A stretch of 25,540 nt of DNA from Methylobacter sp. (GTDB taxonomy: Bacteria > Pseudomonadota > Gammaproteobacteria > Methylococcales > Methylomonadaceae). Below, piece by piece: positions 1 through 8,012 of the stretch. The notes below the pieces were generated by a model, which did no database searches, was not told where the DNA came from, and worked only from the letters and a program-made list of their open reading frames with translations. The DNA lies in assembly GCA_023229605.1 (NCBI GenBank), contig JALNYY010000051.1:1-25540 (forward strand). The letters are read 5' to 3'. How positions within the stretch are numbered: position 1 is the stretch's first letter; the number at the start of each line of letters is the position of its first letter. Both the position numbers and the translations under genes were made by a program.

Positions 1-134
1 TCCCACTGCGCAAAACGCTCGCCGCGATAATCTTTTTCTTCCAGCTTGTAACTTTGGATCATCGTCCCCATAGCGCCATCGAGAAATAAAATGCGCTGGG
101 ATAATTGTTGCTTTAATAATTCTGTTTTGCTCAT
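1..134 (-). CDS. metH: B12-dependent methionine synthase MetH, N-terminal fragment
   Basis: The minus-strand reading from the ATG at 132-134 gives about 44 residues before the window edge. They begin MSKTELLKQQLSQRILFLDG and continue through AMGTMIQ, YKLEEKDYRGERF and AQW. This is the start of the homocysteine-binding domain of cobalamin-dependent methionine synthase, which moves a methyl group from methyltetrahydrofolate to homocysteine. The DGAMGTMIQ and RGERF motifs are characteristic of MetH. The rest of the gene (family length about 1,200 residues) lies outside the window, so cobalamin and adenosylmethionine-binding domains cannot be checked. No strong Shine-Dalgarno sequence precedes the ATG. 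The gene is divergent from the DUF2970 gene. Confidence 0.9.
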   Translation of the reverse strand, partial: MSKTELLKQQLSQRILFLDGAMGTMIQSYKLEEKDYRGERFAQW

Positions 135-170
135 ACGGGGACTAAGGTCTATTGGTTTTGGATATAATCA

Positions 171-199
171 TTGCTTAAAGAACGATCAAACACTATTAT
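171..199 (+). promoter_or_regulatory. Candidate sigma-70 promoter for the DUF2970 gene
   Basis: TTGCTT at 171-176 and TATTAT at 194-199 are separated by 17 bases, close to the sigma-70 consensus. Transcription would start near 206, about 20 bases before the start codon at 227. A second -10-like TATAAT lies at 163-168 but has no good -35 partner. Confidence 0.5.
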
Positions 200-226
200 T
201 TTTCACTATTTTTGCCGGAGATGAGC

Positions 227-418
227 ATGTCAAAACCAACGATTATTCAGGTCATAAAGAGCGTTCTAGCCGCCGCCATCGGAGTACAAAGCAACGATAA
301 CAGAAAGAAGGACTTCGAACAGGGATCTCTTTCGATGTATATTATTACAGGGTTGATTTTTACCGTGCTTTTTGTTTCCGGCCTTGTCTTTCTTGTTTCC
401 GCCATTCTAGGTGACTAG
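227..418 (+). CDS. DUF2970 family small inner-membrane protein
   Basis: The product is 63 residues. The N-terminal half (IIQVIKSVLAAAIGVQS, then a charged NDNRKKDFEQGS stretch) and the hydrophobic helix at about residues 38-60 match the pattern of the DUF2970 family, small single-pass proteins of unknown function common in beta- and gammaproteobacteria. I chose the ATG at 227 because GGAG at 217-220 lies 6 bases upstream; the upstream TTG at 212 and the ATG at 221 are too far from or too close to that site. The gene has its own candidate promoter and a terminator about 40 bases downstream, so it is probably monocistronic. The family call rests on remembered consensus. Confidence 0.75.
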   Translation: MSKPTIIQVIKSVLAAAIGVQSNDNRKKDFEQGSLSMYIITGLIFTVLFVSGLVFLVSAILGD

Positions 419-454
419 TATTTAGAAATCAGGACCGTTGTACCCCGCAACCAT

Positions 455-486
455 AAAAAAAGCCCAAGCAATGCTCGGGCTTTTTT
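455..486. terminator. Bidirectional intrinsic terminator
   Basis: An A-run, a GCCC stem and AGCA/TGCT inner pairs are followed by GGGC and a T-run. The A-run on one side and T-run on the other allow termination of both the DUF2970 gene (plus) and the convergent membrane-protein gene ending at 504 (minus). Confidence 0.8.
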
Positions 487-503
487 ATAGTCGACTTTGC
501 GCC

Positions 504-932
504 TTACTGACCGGATGTTTTAAAACTTTGCTTTATGCTCTGAAACATTTCTTTAAGGTCGCCAAATAAATTGCCAACAGTAATTGGCTCTTTGGTAATG
601 AATTTTACCCGAATCAACGCTGCTGCTAAAACACCGACGATTGACGGCATTAACTCTAAATACAATGAAAGCAGAATGCCTCCAAAGCCCTGAAAACCGC
701 CTTCATTTTTTCTATCGCCAATACTGGTTAAATCACGCTCGTAGTCACTACCGCCCTCGCCGCCTCTTATTGACTCCAAAATATAAAGGTTGATATCAAT
801 AAATCCCAGCTGCACTACAAAAAAGGCAACCGCTCCAATTGCGACCCACATCATTACATTACTCGTCTTTGCTTTCATAGCCGACTGGTAAATCCAGAGG
901 GCTACAAAAATCATTACAATGCCACCTATCAT
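504..932 (-). CDS. Uncharacterised membrane protein, 142 residues
   Basis: I do not recognise the family. Hydrophobic segments lie at about residues 1-15, 26-48 and 84-107, so two or three membrane passes are likely. They are separated by a hydrophilic, glycine- and charge-rich loop (about residues 55-80, including GGEGGSDYERD), and a charged amphipathic tail of about 30 residues follows. AAGGAT lies 6 bases upstream of the ATG, which supports the start. It is only 21 bases downstream of the secreted-protein gene ending at 954, so the two are probably cotranscribed. The gene ends at the bidirectional terminator. No enzymatic motif is visible. Confidence 0.65.
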   Translation of the reverse strand: MIGGIVMIFVALWIYQSAMKAKTSNVMMWVAIGAVAFFVVQLGFIDINLYILESIRGGEGGSDYERDLTSIGDRKNEGGFQGFGGILLSLYLELMPSIVGVLAAALIRVKFITKEPITVGNLFGDLKEMFQSIKQSFKTSGQ

Positions 933-953
933 ATCTGTATCCTTTTTTTTGAA

Positions 954-1340
954 TTATTTTTTTGTTAGAAAGAAGAAATACGCACACTTTAATATCATGT
1001 TTGAACCCTCTTTTTCAATCACTTTACAGGATTCATACTTTTCTCGTCCTGGAGCTATCTGCTTTTTAATTTCCCCATTTTCGACGGAATACTTAATGGC
1101 AATCTTCAGCGCACTGATTCGCCCAGCGACATCCGATGCCGTTGACATCAGAATTCCATCCGGCCTAAAGTCCCATTCCTGTGTTATAGCCTTTTTTTGG
1201 CCCGTTAACGTGACCGCTTCATCATGAAGATCCCATTTCCCTAAAATCTCAGAATTATCTTTCAGTTGAACGTCAGCATTTGCCGATAACGTAAAGAAAA
1301 TTGCGACCAGTGGTAATATTTTAACGCATCTATTCATCAT
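954..1340 (-). CDS. Uncharacterised secreted protein, 128 residues
   Basis: The N-terminus MMNRCVKILPLVAIFFTLSANADVQ is a clear Sec signal peptide with an expected cleavage after ANA (residues 20-22). The mature part starts with an ILGKWDL segment followed by alternating beta-strand-like stretches (EWDFRPDGIL, ALKIAIKYSVENGEI). That resembles the start of small lipocalin-like periplasmic domains, but I cannot assign a family. There are two mature cysteines near the C-terminus, which could form a disulfide. AAGGAA precedes the tandem ATG codons; either may be the start. It lies directly upstream of the membrane-protein gene at 504-932 and probably shares its transcript. Confidence 0.65.
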   Translation of the reverse strand: MMNRCVKILPLVAIFFTLSANADVQLKDNSEILGKWDLHDEAVTLTGQKKAITQEWDFRPDGILMSTASDVAGRISALKIAIKYSVENGEIKKQIAPGREKYESCKVIEKEGSNMILKCAYFFFLTKK

Positions 1341-1470
1341 AATTCCTTATCTAAAATGTATCAGCACTCAAAAAACAGATTCTAAACTATACCACACTGG
1401 CTATCGAGCAATAAATCTCAACCGGAAACATTATTTACATTCCACCAATAAAAACCCGCAACAATAAGCC

Positions 1471-1498
1471 TTGACTTTAACTTTTCCTAAAGTATTAT
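1471..1498 (+). promoter_or_regulatory. Strong sigma-70-type promoter for the 43-residue peptide gene
   Basis: TTGACT at 1471-1476 and TATTAT at 1493-1498 are 16 bases apart. Both hexamers are one base from consensus, making this one of the best promoters in the window. The predicted 5' leader is about 60 bases. Confidence 0.7.
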
Positions 1499-1565
1499 GC
1501 TCATTCCGTTTGCTATGTAACTTAGCATTATTTCTAAAAATACAAAATTATAGGTAGGACATCCC

Positions 1566-1697
1566 ATGGGAGCGATCTTAGATATCACCGAAATGTTAAA
1601 AGAACCAGCAGGTATGGTCGGCGCGGTTGTAGTTATAGCTGCTGGCTACTTCCTAGTAAAGTGGGTATTCGCCGAGCACCCAGACGACGAAAAATAA
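1566..1697 (+). CDS. Single-pass membrane micropeptide, 43 residues
   Basis: This short gene is supported by its surroundings: a near-consensus promoter at 1471-1498, an AGGTAGGA ribosome site ending 6 bases before the ATG, and a hairpin with T-tract after the stop. The product begins MGAILDITEMLKEPAGM, has one hydrophobic helix at about residues 17-35 (GMVGAVVVIAAGYFLVKWVF) and ends in an acidic tail EHPDDEK. I do not recognise the family. The shape suits a small accessory subunit of a membrane complex, but this is only inference. The independent promoter suggests high expression. No signal peptide cleavage site is evident. Confidence 0.7.
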   Translation: MGAILDITEMLKEPAGMVGAVVVIAAGYFLVKWVFAEHPDDEK

Positions 1698-1724
1698 GCC
1701 GTCAACCGATTTAATCTTAACTTA

Positions 1725-1770
1725 GGCCGCTCACTTCAATTCCTTATGAATTGAGTGCGGCCTTTGTTTT
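1725..1770 (+). terminator. Intrinsic terminator after the micropeptide gene
   Basis: GGCCGC and AATT-side arms (1725-1741 with 1749-1762) pair with a few bulges around a CCTTATG loop, followed by TTTGTTTT. It separates the micropeptide transcript from the HTTM gene. Confidence 0.65.
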
Positions 1771-1845
1771 GTCTGCACATTTCAATACATAAACCCTACA
1801 TTTCTTATATAATTTATACATTCTTCCGGTTTTTCGAATCATGAA

Positions 1846-3738
1846 ATGTATAAACTTATTTCCAGCAAAATTTTAGAACTTAATTCCAAGCAAGCTCCTG
1901 CGACAGGCATAGGCTTATTCCGGATTTTTTACGGTCTGATCACCTTGCAGGAAATCATTTTCCTGTTGTATTTTAATCACTTAATTTTCGACCCTATTCC
2001 CTATATAGATGTCGAATTTCCGATGATTCCTTTTTTCTTGTGCCTTTGGGGGCTTATTGCCGCATTTATTGTTGTCGGTTACCGCTACCAATTTGCAATG
2101 ACTTGCAATTACATTTTTTGGATTATCTTTGTTAACTTCACCCCTATGCAACGGGATTTTGACGGCGGCTTTGATTTATTCATGACCGGAGCGGGATTTT
2201 TCCTGCTTTTTATGCCGGGAGATCGGGCATTTTCAATAGACAATCTTCGACATAAGTTGAGCGCTCCTTTTACTCATTACAACACCTACCCGAAGCCGAC
2301 TGTTTCAGCTCTTGCCTACTACCTACCCGTTGCTGTTTGCCTCGGCTTTCTTTACTTTGACTCAGCCATACACAAAATGTTTGCCGAACACTGGCGCAAC
2401 GGCCTGGGTACCTGGCTGCCGGCAACACAGCCCTATTATGTTTCGGCCATCGACATGTCATTTTTGCTGAACAACAAGCTTCTACAAAACATTCTTGGCT
2501 ATACAATTTTAATCTTCCAATTCACTTTTATATTCTTTTTTGCCAATCGTAGGTTGCGCATAGCCTATCTATTGATAGGACTTGGGCTTCATCTCGGCAT
2601 TACCTTGTCTTTTAATATTTATCCTTTTGGCTTGGGGATGCTCAGCTTTTATACGTTACTTATCCCTTTTAAATGGTGGCGTTGCGCCGGACGACTGGTT
2701 ACAGCGAAGCAGCCTACCCTTACCGTATTCTATGACCAACTGTGCCCTTTATGTAACCGCACTGTCCTGACCCTTAATCATTTCGACATATTCAGCTGCA
2801 TAGACTTTAAAAGCGCCCAGGAATATGCAGCCGACTACCCAGCGCTCACATCTATCAACAATGAAACCCTGCTAACCGACTTGTACGCACTGGATAGCGC
2901 GGGACGCATTTATTCCGGCGTAGACACCTACAGCCAAATATTTATAAAAATGCGCTATTTATTTCCCGTCGGCATTATTTTGAGCCTTCCGGGAATCCAT
3001 CACTTTGCCTTAAAAAAATACCGTTCTATTGCCGACTCGCGCAACCGCGTCCCCTGCACATCAACGTGCCTTGCACCACAAACCCTGCCAGACACCACTC
3101 TATACCATCGCTTTTTTGAGGACGCTGCCGCACAAAAACCGAATGCGTTTTCCAGAAAGCTTGCAAAAATATTGATTGCGCTACTCGTTTTGCAATTAAA
3201 CAGCTCCATCCATTACGGGCTTATTTACAGGCTTAACGCTGATAACCCCGGCAGCCCAATCTCACAAGCCAGTAACGCTATTTTAATGGTCTCACAGACC
3301 TTTTTAGGCATTACCCCGCATGCGCTTTATCTGCACGATCATTTTGCAGGCTATGACCATATTTTGGCGATTACCTATACCGACCAAAATGGCGCCGAAC
3401 ACTGGCTGCCTTTTGTCAACGAGGAAGGACGCCTGCTTGCCCCCAACTGGGGCCGCGTTCACTCCATGTGGGCCAATATTGCCGTTACGCCAAACATTAA
3501 CAACCAGCGTTTGCACAAATTCATTATGAAAATCACCGCTTTCTGGGGGCAAAAAATCGGCTTGAATCTTGATGACGTTGTTTTCAATATAAAACTTAAG
3601 AGAATCGACGCCCCCTCTTGCTGGGTTCACGATCAATTACATAAAAACCTAACCCCTGAATGGACCACTATCGGAACGGCAAGATGGACCGATAAGCAAA
3701 TCTCTTTTGATTTGCCTGGCAATATCAATGAGCTTTAA
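1846..3738 (+). CDS. HTTM-domain membrane protein fused to a DCC (DUF393) thioredoxin-like domain
   Basis: The product is 630 residues. Residues about 10-280 contain multiple hydrophobic helices with conserved-looking polar blocks (MQRDFDGGFDLFM, FDSAIHKMFAEHWRNGLG), typical of HTTM proteins, the bacterial relatives of vitamin K-dependent gamma-carboxylase. Residues about 290-400 form a DCC/DUF393 domain with the redox-type motif YDQLCPLCN (Cys300, Cys303). A further hydrophobic helix near residues 442-462 precedes a soluble C-terminal region of about 165 residues that I do not recognise. HTTM and DCC proteins are often neighbours or fusions, but substrates in bacteria are unknown. The ATG at 1846 is used; the ATG at 1841 is out of frame. 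A -10-like TATAAT lies at 1808-1813. Specific carboxylase activity is not claimed. Confidence 0.8.
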   Translation: MYKLISSKILELNSKQAPATGIGLFRIFYGLITLQEIIFLLYFNHLIFDPIPYIDVEFPMIPFFLCLWGLIAAFIVVGYRYQFAMTCNYIFWIIFVNFTPMQRDFDGGFDLFMTGAGFFLLFMPGDRAFSIDNLRHKLSAPFTHYNTYPKPTVSALAYYLPVAVCLGFLYFDSAIHKMFAEHWRNGLGTWLPATQPYYVSAIDMSFLLNNKLLQNILGYTILIFQFTFIFFFANRRLRIAYLLIGLGLHLGITLSFNIYPFGLGMLSFYTLLIPFKWWRCAGRLVTAKQPTLTVFYDQLCPLCNRTVLTLNHFDIFSCIDFKSAQEYAADYPALTSINNETLLTDLYALDSAGRIYSGVDTYSQIFIKMRYLFPVGIILSLPGIHHFALKKYRSIADSRNRVPCTSTCLAPQTLPDTTLYHRFFEDAAAQKPNAFSRKLAKILIALLVLQLNSSIHYGLIYRLNADNPGSPISQASNAILMVSQTFLGITPHALYLHDHFAGYDHILAITYTDQNGAEHWLPFVNEEGRLLAPNWGRVHSMWANIAVTPNINNQRLHKFIMKITAFWGQKIGLNLDDVVFNIKLKRIDAPSCWVHDQLHKNLTPEWTTIGTARWTDKQISFDLPGNINEL

Positions 3739-3767
3739 TAGCCCGGATGATTATTCAATTTTTGTTA

Positions 3768-3796
3768 TTGCATCATCATTCCAGTCATGATATAAA
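3768..3796 (+). promoter_or_regulatory. Candidate sigma-70 promoter for the small lipoprotein gene
   Basis: TTGCAT at 3768-3773 and TATAAA at 3791-3796 are 17 bases apart. The leader to the ATG at 3865 would be about 60 bases. Confidence 0.5.
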
Positions 3797-3864
3797 ATGC
3801 ATGTGCTTTAATTTAATGGCGCAAATTAATAAAAATAATTGAAACCCCTTTGGAGGATATTCTT

Positions 3865-3978
3865 ATGAAAAAAACACTATCTGTTATAGCTATGGCTTTG
3901 ATGATCATCGGTTTGACTGGCTGCTTAGATGATCCAGATAAATCTGCACAAAAAGTTTCTAGCTCTATCCAGCTATAA
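3865..3978 (+). CDS. Small lipoprotein, 37 residues
   Basis: The gene lies between a candidate promoter and a perfect terminator, and GGAGGAT sits 6 bases before the ATG. The product starts MKKTLSVIAMALMIIGLTGC, a classic lipoprotein signal with lipobox LTGC (Cys20). The mature peptide is only 18 residues (CLDDPDK then a Ser-rich tail). Asp at positions +2 and +3 after the lipidated Cys is the Lol-avoidance pattern known in Escherichia coli, so inner-membrane retention is possible. It resembles entericidin-type small lipoproteins in size only; I cannot assign a family. Confidence 0.75.
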   Translation: MKKTLSVIAMALMIIGLTGCLDDPDKSAQKVSSSIQL

Positions 3979-3998
3979 ATAGAACTCTTAGCAGTTCC

Positions 3999-4026
3999 AA
4001 AAAACCCAGTTAACACTGGGTTTTTT
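3999..4026 (+). terminator. Perfect intrinsic terminator after the lipoprotein gene
   Basis: AAAAAACCCAGT pairs perfectly with ACTGGGTTTTTT around a TAAC loop. The A/T tracts make it usable on both strands, so it could also end the trkH transcript. Confidence 0.9.
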
Positions 4027-4151
4027 GTTTTTACAAGACCTGAATTATCCATTCCGACACCCAATCCCCGCTTCAGCCGCATAGGCAAAACCCATTCTTG
4101 CCCAAGCCCTACAGTTTTTTAGCATCTGCCTTGAAACACAACGGACACGGA

Positions 4152-5609
4152 TTATTTTTTCCAAAACTCCGGCACAAATAAAATAATAATGGAAAATATT
4201 TGCACTCGACCCAAGAGCATTGCGAATGTGCAAACGCCCGTCTGAATATCGCTCAGGCTGCCATAATTAGTCGCAGGACCCACTTGACTAAGGCCAGGGC
4301 CAGCATTGTTAAAACAGGCGATAATCGCCGAAAAAGCGCTTATAAAATCCATACCGCTCAACAACAACATGAAGACCAGAATGACGATACTGATGAAATA
4401 CAGAAAAATAAATCCGGTCACGGAAGCAACGATTTTATTGCTGACCACGGTGTCGCCGATCTTCATGGATTTAACCGCAAAAGGGTGAATAAACTTAAAT
4501 AGCTCCAGACGCGCCTGCTTCATCAGGATGATGGTACGAATCATCCGAATACCGCCGCCGGTGGAGCCGGAAGAAGCAGAAATACAACTTAAAAACAACA
4601 TCCACATCGGCACAAAAATAGGCCACTGATTAAAGTTCTGGGTGGTTAAGCCACAATCGGTAGCGATGGAGACCAGATTAAACGTTGCATAGCGTAAGGC
4701 GGTCAAAAAGTCAGGATAGGTCCCTGCATGCCACAGCACCGATGCCGTTATCAGACAGCTCCCCAGCACCAAAACGAGAAAAGTTCTTGCCTCCCTGTCA
4801 TCGATATAAGGGGTGAATGAGCGCTTTCGGATAGCCACGAAATGGGTGGCAAAATTGATCGCCGCCAACAATTGGAAGATGATTAACACCACCTCAATGG
4901 ATAGCGAATTGAAAAATCCGACACTACTGTCATGAGTGGAAAACCCGCCTAAACTCATCGCAGAAAAAGCATGGCAAATGGCATCAAACCAACTCATACC
5001 TGCCAAGCGCAAGGCGATAATACAGGCCAGGGTGATACCCGCATAGACCAGCCACAAAGCTTTAGCGGTTTGCGCTATGCGCGGCGGCAAATCCGATTCC
5101 TTAACCGTTCCCGGCGATTCCGCAATATACATCTGCATGCCGCCGATACCCAGAATGGGCAAAATAGCGACCGCAAAAATAATGATACCCATGCCCGCTA
5201 TCCAGTGTAATTCATGCCGCCACAAGTTAATCGACATCGGCAACTGATCAAGCCCACTAAATACGGTCGCACCGGTCGTAGTAAGGCCGGAAACAGTCTC
5301 GAAATAAGCGTCGATAAAGCTCAATTCCGGCAGGTAAATCATCAGCGGCAAGGTACAAAAAACCGGCGTTATTGACCAGGTAATCGCTACCATCAAAAAA
5401 CCCGCCTGCCTTGACACCTTTTTGGGTATGCTTAGCGTCGGAATAAACATCAAGGCGCCCAGCAACAAGGTAATCAAAGATCCCTGAAGAAAAGCACTGG
5501 TGGCTCCGTCATCAGCTATAGCCGATGTCAGCAAACAAGTCGCCATCAAGCCGCTGAAACCTACAGTGACTAAACCGAAAATATGGACGATAGTAAAGAT
5601 GGGATTCAT
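4152..5609 (-). CDS. trkH: Trk potassium uptake protein TrkH
   Basis: The product is 485 residues, the usual length of the TrkH membrane subunit, which imports potassium with the TrkA regulator. It is hydrophobic throughout, with the four pore-loop repeats of the Trk/Ktr/HKT superfamily: SGLTTTGATVFSGL (about residues 104-117), MSLGGFSTHDSSVG, an SIATDCGLTTQNF loop, and FNNAGPGLSQVG near the C-terminus. The glycines in each repeat form the selectivity filter. The start ATG follows trkA by 74 bases in the same direction, so trkA and trkH are probably cotranscribed. The perfect hairpin at 3999-4026 could end the transcript. Nothing is missing. Confidence 0.93.
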   Translation of the reverse strand: MNPIFTIVHIFGLVTVGFSGLMATCLLTSAIADDGATSAFLQGSLITLLLGALMFIPTLSIPKKVSRQAGFLMVAITWSITPVFCTLPLMIYLPELSFIDAYFETVSGLTTTGATVFSGLDQLPMSINLWRHELHWIAGMGIIIFAVAILPILGIGGMQMYIAESPGTVKESDLPPRIAQTAKALWLVYAGITLACIIALRLAGMSWFDAICHAFSAMSLGGFSTHDSSVGFFNSLSIEVVLIIFQLLAAINFATHFVAIRKRSFTPYIDDREARTFLVLVLGSCLITASVLWHAGTYPDFLTALRYATFNLVSIATDCGLTTQNFNQWPIFVPMWMLFLSCISASSGSTGGGIRMIRTIILMKQARLELFKFIHPFAVKSMKIGDTVVSNKIVASVTGFIFLYFISIVILVFMLLLSGMDFISAFSAIIACFNNAGPGLSQVGPATNYGSLSDIQTGVCTFAMLLGRVQIFSIIILFVPEFWKK

Positions 5610-5683
5610 GGAGTTAGGTTCAAGGCGAAAGACTACGACGAAAGGCTACGGGTTAAGGTTTTTCACCTTACACCTGCCCTTAA

Positions 5684-7045
5684 TTAAAGAGGCTGGAATT
5701 TTTTCTCGATATTTACGACCAGTTTTTTATCCATCACAAACATGACCACATGATCGCCTTCTTCAAACACCGTGTCACAGTGAATAGCGACAACCTGCTT
5801 ATTGCGTATCAATGCCCCCATGACTATTCCTTCAGGAAAACTGATAGCATCCACCCTGCGTCCAACAACGGAATTCAGATCGTTACTTTGGTGCGCAACA
5901 GCCTCAATAGCCTCGGCAGTACCGCCACAAAGAGAGCTTACCTGCACCACATCACCGCGGCGCACATGTTTTAAAATACTGCCTAGCGTTTCCTGATTAG
6001 GCAGCACGGCCACATCAATGCCTGTTCCAGGCAATAGCTTGCCGTACGAAACATGGTTGAGCAGACAGATAGCCTTGCGCGCACCCAAACTTTTTGCCAA
6101 AGAAGCGGAGACGATATTGACCCCATCATTTTCAGTAATCGCGCAAAACAAATCAGTACTGTCGATAGCCTCATCAAGCAACAGCGCTTCATCGGCGCAA
6201 TCGCCAAGAAGCACCACCGTGCGATCAAGATCATTAGCTATCTTGTGGACGCGCCTGGGATCTTTTTCAATAATTTTCACCTGATGATCGCTTTCCAGCG
6301 CCATCGCCAACCGCTTGCCGACATGACCGCCGCCGGCGATAATAATACGCCTTAAGGGAGCTTCCAACTTATTTAACGCTTTCAATACTCCGCGAACCTC
6401 TTCGCGCGGCGCAACAAAGAAAACTTCATCGCCCGTCTCAATAACGGCTTCGCCGTTCACCAGGAGCGGCTGCCCCTGACGGAAAATCGCCACCACGCGA
6501 ATTTTGTCGTCAGTCAGACGGCTACTGAGCGTTTTGATTTTTTTACCGGTTAAAATACCGTCAGCCACCACCTTGACTGAAAAAAGCCGCACCAAACCGT
6601 CGGCAAAATCGGAAATATGCAATACGCCGGGAAACTCGATTAAATTACGGATAGCCTCCATGACAATTTGTTCAGGACTGATCACAATATCCACCGGGAT
6701 ACCGTTCGGACCGAACAATTGCGGATTTTTCAAATAATCGACGGCGCGCACCCGTGCAATCGTTTTCGGCTGGCTGTAAAGCGCATTAATGATCACACAC
6801 GCCAGCATATTGGTCTCGTCGCGGTCGGTAACCGCAATAATTATATCGGCAGTCCGGGCGCCGGCCTGTTCGAGCACCCTCGGATGCGCCGCGTTACCGG
6901 CAACAGTGGCAATATCGAAACGCTCTTTTAACGCATCGAGCAACTCCGTCCTGAAATCGACGACGACAATATCATTTTCCTCACTTGCCAGCGCCTCGGC
7001 AACCGATGAACCGGTAACGCCGGCACCAAGAATAAGTATTTTCAT
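5684..7045 (-). CDS. trkA: Trk system potassium uptake protein TrkA
   Basis: The product is 453 residues, the normal size for the duplicated TrkA. It has two RCK modules: a first Rossmann motif GAGVTGSSVA at residues 7-16, a second GGGHVGKRLA near 238-247, and RCK-C segments after each (about 140-225 and 370-450). TrkA binds NAD(H)/ATP at the cytoplasmic face and gates TrkH. AGGGTG lies just upstream of the ATG. The gene starts 78 bases after mtkB ends, with a weak hairpin between them, so partial read-through from the serine-cycle operon is possible. Family members with this layout are well characterised. Confidence 0.95.
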   Translation of the reverse strand: MKILILGAGVTGSSVAEALASEENDIVVVDFRTELLDALKERFDIATVAGNAAHPRVLEQAGARTADIIIAVTDRDETNMLACVIINALYSQPKTIARVRAVDYLKNPQLFGPNGIPVDIVISPEQIVMEAIRNLIEFPGVLHISDFADGLVRLFSVKVVADGILTGKKIKTLSSRLTDDKIRVVAIFRQGQPLLVNGEAVIETGDEVFFVAPREEVRGVLKALNKLEAPLRRIIIAGGGHVGKRLAMALESDHQVKIIEKDPRRVHKIANDLDRTVVLLGDCADEALLLDEAIDSTDLFCAITENDGVNIVSASLAKSLGARKAICLLNHVSYGKLLPGTGIDVAVLPNQETLGSILKHVRRGDVVQVSSLCGGTAEAIEAVAHQSNDLNSVVGRRVDAISFPEGIVMGALIRNKQVVAIHCDTVFEEGDHVVMFVMDKKLVVNIEKKFQPL

Positions 7046-7089
7046 TACACCCTGCGGGTATTAAAAAAATGAAAGCAGGCGGAAGATAA

Positions 7090-7112
7090 AAGGCGAAAAA
7101 AACTTGCGCCTT
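7090..7112 (-). terminator. Weak hairpin between mtkB and trkA
   Basis: On the minus strand AAGGCG and CGCCTT pair around an 11-base loop rich in T, followed by TTAT. It could attenuate transcription leaving mtkB, but it lacks a long T-tract. Confidence 0.3.
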
Positions 7113-7123
7113 GCATCCTCCAA

Positions 7124-8011
7124 TTACATCCGGGCCAATACCGCCGCCACCGTATCGCCCATAGCCGCCGGCGTAGGGCAGATGGTAACCCCTAAATCTT
7201 TCAGCAGCGCCACTTTTTCTGCGGCGCTTTCACCCGCAGATGAAATAATCGCACCGGCATGCCCCATGCGCCGACCTTCCGGCGCCGTTAAACCGGCGAT
7301 ATAGGCGACAACCGGCTTAGTCATATGTTCCTTGGCAAAAATTCCGGCCTCAACTTCTTGCGGCCCGCCGATTTCACCAATCATAACAACCACTTTGGTT
7401 TCAGGATCGGCTTCAAATTTTTCCAAAATATCACGGTGCGAACTGCCGTTGATAGGGTCGCCGCCGATACCGACCGAGGTTGAAATGCCTATGCCCAATC
7501 GTTTCATTTGGTCGGCCGCTTCATAGCCTAATGTGCCCGAACGGCCAACGATGCCGACATTGCCTTGCATGTAAATATGCCCGGGCATAATGCCCAGCAT
7601 GGCCCGTCCCGGACTGATGGTGCCCGCGCAGTTGGGGCCAGTCAGGATCATTCTTTGCTCTACGGGGAAACGACGCAGAAAGTTTTTAACCGTCATCATG
7701 TCCTGCGTCGGAATACCGTCGGTAATCGCCACACAATATTTAATGCCCGCATCGGCGGCTTCCATAATGGAATCGGCGGCAAAAGCGGGAGGGACAAAGA
7801 TGATACTGGCTTCGGCTCCAACCTGGCGCACCGCTTCTTTTACGGTATTAAAAACCGGCAAGCCCAAGTGAATTTGGCCGCCTTTACCCGGGGTAATACC
7901 ACCAACCACGTTAGAGCCATAGTTGATCATGTCCTGAGCATGGAAACTGCCGATTTTTCCGGTAAAGCCCTGGACAATAATGCGTGTTGTTTCGTCAATT
8001 AAAATAGCCAT
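7124..8011 (-). CDS. mtkB: Malate--CoA ligase (malate thiokinase) subunit alpha
   Basis: The product is 295 residues and belongs to the succinyl-CoA synthetase alpha family. MtkAB makes malyl-CoA from malate, CoA and ATP in the serine cycle. The N-terminal CoA-binding domain has QGFTGKIGSFHAQ (residues 14-26), TGPNCAGTISPG follows in the middle, and the phospho-histidine motif GHAGAI carries His251. I place the start at the ATG at 8009-8011, one base after the mtkA stop, which gives the family length; an upstream in-frame ATG would add 53 residues lying inside mtkA. The neighbours mtkA and mcl decide for malate rather than succinate thiokinase. Close coupling implies translation with mtkA. 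Confidence 0.92.
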   Translation of the reverse strand: MAILIDETTRIIVQGFTGKIGSFHAQDMINYGSNVVGGITPGKGGQIHLGLPVFNTVKEAVRQVGAEASIIFVPPAFAADSIMEAADAGIKYCVAITDGIPTQDMMTVKNFLRRFPVEQRMILTGPNCAGTISPGRAMLGIMPGHIYMQGNVGIVGRSGTLGYEAADQMKRLGIGISTSVGIGGDPINGSSHRDILEKFEADPETKVVVMIGEIGGPQEVEAGIFAKEHMTKPVVAYIAGLTAPEGRRMGHAGAIISSAGESAAEKVALLKDLGVTICPTPAAMGDTVAAVLARM

Positions 8012-8012
8012 G

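Noticed and set aside
3304..3636. 110-residue minus-strand reading frame inside the HTTM gene
   Set aside because: It is a shadow of the well-supported plus-strand gene, with no motif or ribosome site.
4027..4151. Possible gene or further repeat copy between the lipoprotein and trkH
   Set aside because: Only one ACACGGATT-like match is present, with no second arm and no supported reading frame.
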